This document shows, piece after piece, positions 55,761 through 64,000 of a DNA stretch of 64,000 nucleotides. A program made the translations under genes and the position numbers. The stretch covers positions 5,553,751 through 5,617,750 of the forward strand of contig CM034608.1 in NCBI GenBank assembly GCA_020091685.1, given 5' to 3'. The stretch's first letter is position 1; every line of letters starts with the position of its first letter. The notes under the pieces are model-generated. The model was not told the origin of the DNA, did no database searches, and was given only the letters and a program-made list of their open reading frames with translations. Source of the DNA: Lutjanus erythropterus. Its lineage: Eukaryota; Chordata; Actinopteri; Lutjaniformes; Lutjanidae.

Positions 55761-58700
55761 CTGGTGTTTTGCTCAATCTCCTGTGTTCAAATCAAGTTAT
55801 ACCTCAAAGAAAATAAAAATATTACTCTATTATGCACTTACATATAATTTCTGTAAGTTTGAGTTGTTGGCTAAGGAGAAACTCTAGTTAGAAGTCCAAG
55901 TAAATTCTTGGATAAAGTGACATTTTACATTTTGTGCCAGTTTCCTTCCACCAGGCTCATTAAGCTCTGTGGTGAAAGATAATTTGCATCCAATTCTGCA
56001 GAAATGTCCTCCTGAAACACTAAAGCAAACACCTTTTCCTTCCTCAGCGTAGCAGGGGAAAGGGGAAAAAAAGGATGGAAGAATGGTATCAAATCTCAAA
56101 ATGTCAAGGCGGCGGTTTAATAGAGGATCACTCTGCCTCCGCCCGACTCCTGCTTGTCAAAGTGGAGAGAGCGGTGAGGATGTATAAAAAATATATTGTG
56201 CAGAAAAATCAAAATGTCAAGTTTTCCCCTGGAACCAGAGGACATTACATATGCTGCACTGAGGTTCTGCCTCCAGGTGCCAAAATCTCTGCATCAAACC
56301 CTGCTTGAAGGTTGTTGCATGGCTTTACCTTGACCCTCTCAAAAAGGGAACACAGGCGTGGTGATAGAGTGATGGAGACATGTCTTGTGTTGGTCTCCCG
56401 AAGTCCAAATTTGTGGGGAAAAAAAAGTGGATACATTTTCAACAGTTCTGTAATTAATTTAACACCCAAGTTTAATCAGTAGATGTTACCCCCTCTGTAT
56501 CCCAACTGAGCCTGATTCCTCCCTCCTCGAGGAGACTCTTTGAAAGTCTGAAGCCCCTCCCATCTGGCTGATCACTTGTCCAATCAGACAAGTGGTAAAA
56601 AAGAATTAAACACATTTTTTTTTCATAGCTGATGACTACAGTAGCTAAGGAGTGAGCCATCACATTTCCTTCTCATCTCTGTTGAGAACTGCACTTGTGC
56701 AATAATGCAGTATTTTTTCCCCAGGATGGTGAAAGCATGTCATGCCCTACACTGCCTCTGATTGGCTTACCCTGATTTTCTTAGGCTAACCGTACATGAT
56801 CACATTCCTAATGCCTAAATCTACCCATAACCTACCCAACCCAAACGACCCAGACAAACGAAGCCAATCAGAGTCAGAGTAAGGCAGGTAATTATTTCGC
56901 CATTCTGGAAAAAAATGTAAGTAGTATCCATTTACTCACAAGAAAATGGCAGCAGACAAAGACTGCAATTTCTCACGTCAAGTTCCCGAAAAACTCCTCC
57001 GTTTTCTCTGTCACTATGCCACTGTCTGCACCACGCCTGCTGCCTCGCTCACACAAAACAAGCGCTCCCCCCAAACGGACAGTGAAAGAACTGATGTCGC
57101 ACCACATCTCACCGACAAACTCTCATAACGCACAAGTGTGGAATAAGCCACGAGTCTCCAAATGCACAGAGATGTCATGTCAGAGGGAAAGCAGGTAACA
57201 CGTAGCATCACTGTTCCTCCACACCCCACTTCCTCCACACGGCCAAATTCATCCAGAGCCACAGCACTCTTCATATAAAACAGAATAGCATATCATCTTA
57301 CTGCAAAAATGCATTTTTAGCTACAATATCCCCATTCCAAAAGTGATTCCTGGTATGATGTTAACACCACTGTAATGTCCTCCTCACTCTGTCTCCTGTT
57401 ACTGGGTTTAGTAAAACCATCAGGATTTTTTCTTGCAACTAACAGTACCCCACAAATATAGCATTAATAGTGTAGCGATCAGCTATCACTACCACAGAAG
57501 GTTATTGAAGTTGATCCCTGTCTCACACACACCCCCTCACCGTCACAGACACACCTCCACTCTGGAGCCAATGGCCGCCATCACCTCCTCGTCTTACAGC
57601 GATGACGATTTTCCAAGATGGCACGCAGTTCAACGAGGGAGTGCTGAGGCCGTCCTGATGAAGTATTGTTAGTAGCTGACCTAACTGGCACCCCAAACAC
57701 CCCAGTCATACCGTTACAACAGAATCAACATGTAAAGATTCACACATTGCATTGCATTTCTAAGATCCATCAAATGAACATGTATGGAGATGCGTGCACA
57801 CCCCTGTGGGTAACCCAGCAAGAAAATAGTAAAGCAGATATAGCAAGTGGGCACCTGTGGCAATCTACTACACCACTAAGATGAATAATTGGGATTACCT
57901 ACACTGCGTATCAACATAGTGGAACAGGAAATAAGTGAATGCACAGTCAGTAATGGGACCGCTCCGTCACAAAGGTATTTTTAAAAGAGACTGAATTATT
58001 TTCATCTTGCAAATACGGGAAGAGAAAGCCCTGGAGGTGTGCAGGTAGAAATGTAGACACAACAGAGAAAAAAGGGGGGTAAATCATTTATCCTCTGACT
58101 CGCTGGCAGCAAATAAAAGACGTCTACCACATGAAAGTCAGAAAGAAGCAGCAAGAGGGAGTCAATGGAAGATGAGAGGAAGAGACAAACAAACTACAGA
58201 TTGTGTTTAGTCCCATGGTGCATTCTTGGCAGTGACATATAGATCTCATTACTTTCCAGTTTATTAATTCATGGACAGTTTGTCTAAAAAAATGATCTCA
58301 GCTCTCTTGTTCCCCGGTTGATCAAATGCTTTCATCTTCCTTATCAAGAATTTAATATCATTTTAGTTACAAGGATTATTAATCAACATCAGTAACATGC
58401 TGTACGACCTGTTACATACAAACAGAAGTAATTCTTTCCACTCTGATTGGAGCTTTTAGCCACTCATTGGCTTGCATTCCTCATCATTTTGCATCACAAG
58501 ATTATGCTTAAGCCTGGGATGCCTTATCTTTTTATTTGGGCTAAACACAAACCCTCAGTTTGTCCAAAATGGTCGAGACAGTTTCATGTCACTTTGTGTC
58601 CTGCTGTCTTTGGAGACCACAGCGTATGGATGGAGAAACAGCATCTATCTTACAGATCCTTCAGACAGTGAACCTCTGCTGTATATAAATCAACATTAGC

Positions 58701-59258
58701 CTCCAACATTAAAACCGCACTACACGGTGAGGAGTTCCCTGTCATGAGAAGAAGTAATCCTCGTATTTATGAGTGAGGATAAAACTGGCAGCTGAGGGGA
58801 GAGAATGTACTGCCGAGCTGATTTACTGTCCAGGAGAACAGTCTTCATTATTGATCCTGCAGTCCAACTCAGATTTCTCTTCTCATTCTCTTATAGTCTC
58901 TGTCTCTCTCTGTGGCATAGAAAACTTTCAGGAATGTTTTGTTATTTTTTAACAAATACTCTCAGGAATACAACTACACTTATAAATTGGCTGGAGCAAT
59001 ATTACCTGACCCAGCTTCTTGTAAATAAATTCGTATCAGCAGATATGTTGGACCTCAAAAGTCCTCTACTGTTTCAGGCTTTACTCAAAAGTTTCTTAAA
59101 TGCATTTATATGTATGTTTCTATATGTTTCTTCTTCTTATGAAAGCTGTTTGTCTGCTCAGCTGTGCCGCCACACAGAGACGGCCCCCTGCTGGTATAAG
59201 CTGCACACAACAATACAACGTCTCCCTATCAGTTTGATATGAAGAGGAGTGTCTGTAT
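55761..59258. other. Non-coding stretch
   Basis: No supported exon. A 35-bp-class inverted repeat relates 56745-56775 (CTGCCTCTGATTGGCTTA) to 56860-56890 (AGCCAATCAGAGTCAGAG). A GC-richer patch lies at 56940-57270 with antisense-overlapping frames, and another at 57560-57660 contains an ATG in good context (33 codons from 57571) but no splice partner. A 145-codon frame at 58805-59242 has no domain. Confidence 0.4.
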
Positions 59259-59641
59259 TAGGGATGTTCCTGGCAACCAATTTCCCTGTCGATTAAATGC
59301 AAAATTTAATTTAGACTAGATGACTAGTCTAACACTAACAAAACACTCACTTTATTCTACATTCATTATTTCCACTGTCTAGATCAAAACACTGCCAAAC
59401 TGTGCTGGTCTTATGAGCTGTCATCTATTTGACTTTGCTGATATAAACATCTGGGGTTGCCTGGGTCATCGGGGCATACGCGTTCATGGCATATGGCGAG
59501 AGGGGCTGCCGTCTGATGGGGCTGCAGCCCTGACTAGTGGTGGGCAGCTGAATAACATCTTAGAGGCAACAGTTAACTGATATTGTGCATGAATGAAATA
59601 TTGATAGTGATCGTGTAGTTGACTAATCGCACACATTCCTA
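59259..59641 (+). mobile_element. TAGGGATG-family hAT element, short copy with perfect duplication
   Basis: Starts TAGGGATGTTCCTGGCAACC and ends CGCACACATTCCTA. The octamer GTCTGTAT is present exactly on both sides (59251-59258 and 59642-59649). At 383 bp it is an internally deleted relative of the 657-bp copy at 49067, sharing 'atttccctgt.gattaaat', 'cactgccaaac.gtgctggt', 'gagaggggctg' and 'tgcatgaatgaaatattgat'. Confidence 0.92.
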
Positions 59642-59649
59642 GTCTGTAT

Positions 59650-59732
59650 ATAGGACGGCATTGAAAATCATACCGTTAGGATTTCTTAATACCCTGATAT
59701 ACTGTTATACCTTCATACCACCCAATCCTAGT
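59650..59732 (-). repeat. Fragment of a 'GGTGGTATGAAGGTATA' repeat
   Basis: On the minus strand it starts CTAGGATTGGGTGGTATGAA and continues 'ggtataacagtatatc', the opening of a common fish repeat. Only one end is present. Confidence 0.4.
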
Positions 59733-60472
59733 AGTCACGATCTTCTGTGTCAAAGACAGACTCTTTCTTCACCCAAACATCGCACCTGACTGAACAGGTT
59801 TTGCGGTATTACATCACAATGTCATCTTTTTTCTTAGTTTTCCAAGCAAACTTTCTCACTTCATTTATACAAATTTGACCACTGGACTTGACTGACTGAC
59901 TGTTGCATTTATTTACCCCAGACAAGAATGTTGAAGCTGCGTGGGTGCATCTTTGCATCAATTCCAGCCACTGAGTTTGCATCTAACTGCATCACTTTGT
60001 ATGCAATCGCGGTGCCTCTAAGTAAACATGGAGAGGACATGGACTGTTGTGCAACTCTGCTGTGGTTCTTCTGCTACAATAAGCTTCATCTGAGCTCGAC
60101 ACATTAATGCAATTTGGATTGCAGAAATTGTGCAAAAAGAAAAAAAAGTTGCTCAATAGCTGAACATCATGTGTGACTTTCAGAGTTTCTTATTCTGTGT
60201 CTGTATTGTTGTCGGTCTTTGTCATGTCTTTTAAATCCTCTCTCTCCCCTCTCCTGTTTATTCGTCCGTAAATTATGCAGACTGACGGGTTGGACTGAGG
60301 GACGCACTTGAGATCAAATTGTTAACCTGAATGTGTCACATCATCTCCATCCTCACACCAATACAAGACACCAAGACAACTACAAACACCGCAGAGAGCT
60401 TAAAACAATACAATACACAGACTGATCACAAATATGCCTCATAATTTATGATGATGACTGATGTTTTTCAAT

Positions 60473-60474
<2 letters not shown>

Positions 60475-60511
<37 letters not shown>
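60475..60511. repeat. (CA)n(TA)n microsatellite
   Basis: About 14 CA units passing into four TA units. Confidence 0.93.
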
Positions 60512-62435
60512 GCCAGGATCCAGCTCAGCTAATATGGCTCTCGTTTTTATGACAAGGTCTTAAACTATATAGTAACTGATAGATTAGTTTGTGTTTAAAG
60601 ATTTTTAAAAATCCAATCTTTTAAGATTGTGGAGCCTCTGCAGTGTGGGGTATAATAGCAGGTGACAGTCAGGGCACCACAGCCAGCAGACCATCAAAAC
60701 CGGACTGTTTTTGAGTGAAAAATTTCATCTGGTGAGATGAATCCAATCTCCAACGGGTCACTGAGTTCATATTGATCAGCATTTATTCATCACAGCTCTG
60801 GCTTGTAATTTAGCTCATTAGCTCTGCGAAAAAACAGGGATTCTTTGGCTCCAACGTGCTACTGAGCTCCAATTCAACCAGAGTCTTTCTGCCAAGAAAC
60901 GCTCCTATCACTAAAACTTAATTCTGCTGACAGCCAATCAGGAAAGCGCACGCACCACGCTCAACTTGGAGAGGAGTGTTACTGCAGTCAGGCCCTCGCT
61001 ATCAGGTGGAAATCTTATTTATGCATTAATCATCTTAGGAAGGCTGAGTCCTGCTGCTTCTGGTCAATACACTGCAGGTGGGTGGCAGGAGGAGGAGAGA
61101 GGCAGTGACAGAGACAGAGAAAGACGGAGAGCGAGAAGAAAAGGGCACACTGGTTAGGGAGAGCCGTCCCAGAGTTAAAAGGTCACAGAGAATCATCACG
61201 GCAAAGCACCAGAGCTGTATTCTCACAGGCCGCCATTCTCTCTGGATAAACTGGGTTTCCAAACATTACCATGGAAACTGCTGATATGCCTCATGAAAAC
61301 TAAATGACAATGGCATGAAAGGTCCACAGGCCTGAACATGTACAAACAGTCTGCCTTTGACTCCCGATTATTGTTATCTCAGACAAACTTCTGTCACTCA
61401 GGAGCCCTGTGTAGGAAGACGAGGTGGCAGACGGAGCCGGAGGGAGGGAGGGAGGGATGTATGGCTCTAACTTTACCCAGGTTTCTGATGCTCTGAGCCT
61501 TTGATGGTTATTTTTTACAGTGTCCTATAATAACATCAGAGAGAGAACGTCAGCGAGGATCTTTTGTGGGAAGGTCTGGATGGCCTTCAGACAGACACTC
61601 CTCAACCTCAGCATTTGTTAAACTTTTCAACATAAATACCACTTTAAAGGTGTGTAAAATGCTGCTGCAAAATGTCACTGAAATAGAAGAAAAATTATGT
61701 TAATTGCATTCACACCCCATCATTCACTACTGCTCACTGTTAGGGGTACAAATCAAAAGATTCATCCCAATACCATATTATATTGATTCTACGGACAACA
61801 ATATTATATTTAATGATAATACAGAGTCTGCCATGATATGATTTTGATTCAATTTAATTCAATAGTCGACTTAACTGTTAGCAGTTAAGAGTCTTAGTCA
61901 ACCACGTTTTCATTTACCCTTTAGTCGGAGCAGCATGGATCTTTTCTTTTGTTACACTTAAGCCACCGGTGCTACTAACTGTGCTGTAGCTGCCATTAGC
62001 TAGTTAGCACCATTAGCAGTCCTGTTAAGACTGGGACACAGCCTTCAAGACTGAGGAGGGGCCACTTTGATGACTGGGAATACAGTACCTGGGTGACAGT
62101 GGCTCCGACCAGTACTCCAACTCTGGGAATGATCAAGAAACACCAGGTTTTTAGCGAGTTAATTCGTAAGCTTACATCCTCTATCGTGTTGATGAATCCA
62201 TGAGTATTTGTTTTGTTTTGTAGTTAAGTTGGAAGTTATTTATTCAAGGAGACATGTGAGGTTATACTCTGTTGAAATAAATTAACTAAGCGTTCAGTCT
62301 TTTTGCTGGTTGTTCAGACAAATTCAGAGTCATGACTGCAGTTAGCGTTGAACAAGTTGCTCGCTTCTTGACCCAAAACTATATATTTAAATAATTAATA
62401 ATAACTATCATAAACGCCTTCTAATCTGCAATATA

Positions 62436-62485
62436 ACATTTATTTGCAATGTTTCAGCACTGGACTAAACATTGCAAATAAATGT
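62436..62485. repeat. Perfect 19-bp inverted repeat
   Basis: ACATTTATTTGCAATGTTT (62436-62454) is exactly complementary to 62467-62485 around a 12-nt loop. Confidence 0.93.
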
Positions 62486-63339
62486 AAAATTGCACGTTTG
62501 AGTGTGAGAGTTCTTTTACATCTTTTTTCTTTTGCAAGTGTTCTTTTGTTCTCTGCTTTTGGCCATAAAAAATATATCAACACCTGAATAATTACAAATA
62601 TCTATAATTGATTAAGTTCAGTAAAGTTTACTTTCAATTGACTCCACTCACACATTAAAAACATGAAGAAACAGACAACAAGAACCAAAGAATAAAATTC
62701 AGCTCAGTAATAACTGTCAAGGTTAGCAGGTAGCAGACTTTTCCTCTATTCATAACTTAACAAATTACATGTATTATTTATACTTTTTCTTACTCACAAC
62801 TGGTTTAAGTCACTGCATCTCCCAACAGAAAATCGTGGTTGAATTTCAGCCTGTGCACTATTTTTTTCAGCCTAACACTGATGAAACAGAGCAGCTGATA
62901 CCACCATAATGAGAGCAACAAGTCATCAGACTGCTGAGTGAGAAGCCCGGCCAGGTTTGTCGTGTTTCCTGAGTACTTTATCTAAAGGATTGGCTTAGTC
63001 TGTTGACTCATCTTTTCTCTGAAATCCAAAATATTGCTGATTTATTCCCATGAGGGGAGTAAATATTCTCATCATCTTTTACTTGGCTGCTCGCCATTAT
63101 GTGCCTGGTGCTAGCACAGTTTAAATGTTTAGAACGGAGGTGAGACTGCCTGAGATCGGCTCGACCCGGAGAGAAAAAGGAATGTGTGCTTCTGACACAG
63201 CTGGTTGGATATACCGTGCTTAATTTTGCGCACTTCAAACTTCAGAAACACTTTCAAATTCTGTTTCCTACACCCACAGTAGTGTTAGCGGGACAGAGGA
63301 GATGAGGATGATACATTGCGCGCTCTCGTGCTTTCACTC

Positions 63340-63714
63340 TTTGAACCAGGAGATCTGTCTCCTCGCTTTGAAAATCTTTTCTCTTTGTTTCGTCCTGGTA
63401 AATCTGCCGTCATGTTGCCATCACTTGTGCTCCTGGAGTACCTGCTTCTTAAAGGTGATGAGAACCGACTTTCTGGTCGGCTTATTGCATGTTTGGCCTA
63501 AACTCGCCGGTGAATTAATGAGGGCGCTTGGGCACATCTGATAGGTGTATCCCGCCGTGCGCTTGTGGTGCAAAGGTCAGGACAGGGCAGGATACCTCTA
63601 CACCCCTGCCTCAAGACGGCAAAAGTGGATTTGGACACACCTTGAATAAATTAAATCCACTGCACCTCGTGCTTTCCACTTGCACTTTAGATCAGTGTAA
63701 GATAGAGACCCCTG
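63340..63714 (-). mobile_element. GGGCCCTA-family MITE, inverted copy
   Basis: Read on the minus strand from 63714 it begins CAGGGGTCTCTATCTTACAC and TGATCTAAAG. It then follows the 44526 copy through 'aaatccacttttgcc', 'gtgcaccac'-type stretches, 'ggagcacaagtgatgg' and 'gaggagacagatctcctgg'. The far end is not clearly defined. It abuts a transposase relic immediately to its right. Confidence 0.7.
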
Positions 63715-63716
63715 TG

Positions 63717-63890
63717 TTCAAAAATGAAGAGGGCGAGAAGATCACAGAGAAGATTAAGGCTGCGTGCAAATATTACAAGAGGGCGATGACCTACACAAGT
63801 AACACAACCAACATGATGCAGCACGTCACCTGGCAACATAGTGAGAAGCTCAAGTCAACACCACCTGAGCAAAGAAACTGGTCTGGTCTT
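63717..63890 (+). pseudogene. BED-type zinc finger relic of a hAT transposase or ZBED gene
   Basis: In frame from 63717 the translation runs FKNEEGEKITEKIKAA, then CKYYKRAMTYTSNTTNMMQH, then VTWQHSEKLKST. BED fingers have C-x2-C, then about 20 residues with NTTN, then H-x3-5-H. Here the first Cys (63765-63767) and both His (63822-63824, 63837-63839) are kept, but the second Cys is a Tyr (63774-63776). The N-terminal aromatic part of the domain is missing at the junction with the MITE end. Downstream the frame drifts into unrelated, T-rich sequence. It is most likely a dead hAT transposase fragment. A domesticated ZBED exon is less likely because of the lost Cys and the truncation. Confidence 0.65.
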
Positions 63891-64000
63891 GGTCTGTACC
63901 AAATAAACTTTTTTTTTCTTACATCAGGACAAGATTTTTCAGCCATCTCTGCAGCAGCACAGTACTTTGCCACATTTTTCCTTAATCAAATAATTGCAGG

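Larger units (their letters stand above)
59733..63339. other. Non-coding stretch
   Basis: Contains the CA tract at 60475-60503, a (GGGA)n tract at 61438-61458, a decayed 'TTAGGGGTACAAATC' repeat at about 61740-61920 and the hairpin at 62436-62485. A GC-richer, purine-rich patch at 60940-61260 has short frames on both strands without domains. No exon recognised. Confidence 0.4.

Noticed and set aside
57571-57669. Short frame starting MAAITSSSYSDDDF in good start context
   Set aside because: Only 33 codons from this ATG, with no donor site before the stop and no recognised homologue. CpG content is only locally raised.
1-64000. CRISPR arrays, bacterial operons, rRNA or functional tRNA genes
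   Set aside because: Nothing in the sequence supports them. The tandem arrays here are eukaryotic microsatellites and minisatellites, and the only tRNA-like sequences are SINE heads.

Overview
This window looks like teleost fish nuclear DNA, most probably from a percomorph. The base composition is AT-rich. CA microsatellites are frequent, as are fish-type tRNA-derived SINEs, a V-SINE with an intact target-site duplication, and many short hAT-like transposons. There is only one securely recognisable protein-coding exon. Bacterial-style features (operons, ribosome binding sites, CRISPR) are absent.

The one solid gene is a RAB27B-type small GTPase on the minus strand. Its first coding exon lies at 4717-4869, within an exon that starts after an AG acceptor at 4888. 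It carries the P-loop and switch I and ends at a consensus GTGAGT donor. The other coding exons would lie below coordinate 1. The gene's 5' end must lie at higher coordinates. The best candidate for the non-coding first exon is a CpG-containing, GC-richer block at about 29060-29330 that ends in AG|GTAAGG on the minus strand. If that is right, 4889-29059 is intron 1 and everything above about 29.4 kb is upstream flank. A weak candidate for another gene's terminal exon sits at 10691-10782 on the minus strand.

The rest is a layered repeat landscape. 0-5 kb: an L2-like LINE 3' end and the exon. 10-14.3 kb: a dispersed repeat, a tRNA SINE between two direct repeats, and a decayed LINE reverse transcriptase. 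15.7-28 kb: several hAT-like elements, including one with an internal tandem array of about 110 bp, and a second SINE. 29-34 kb: the putative first exon beside a degenerate CTGACTGA region, a long CA tract and a GGGCCCTA-ended element. 36.8-44.9 kb: another element, a 28-bp minisatellite, a large foldback element, a 370-nt purine tract and a second GGGCCCTA-family copy. 47.6-53 kb: hAT elements, a V-SINE and a long-hairpin element bounded by 9-bp direct repeats. 54.3-55.8 kb: a degenerate minisatellite of about 44 bp. 59.2-64 kb: a further hAT copy, then a third GGGCCCTA-family end that abuts a broken BED-type zinc finger of transposase origin.

Four copies of one TAGGGATG-ended hAT family occur here. 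Two are bounded by perfect 8-bp duplications. I found no convincing new multi-gene system. The most useful leads are the putative rab27b promoter/first exon, the precisely bounded mobile elements, the BED-finger relic and the two unusual minisatellites. All family assignments come from reading the sequence and from memory of known families; no database search was run.
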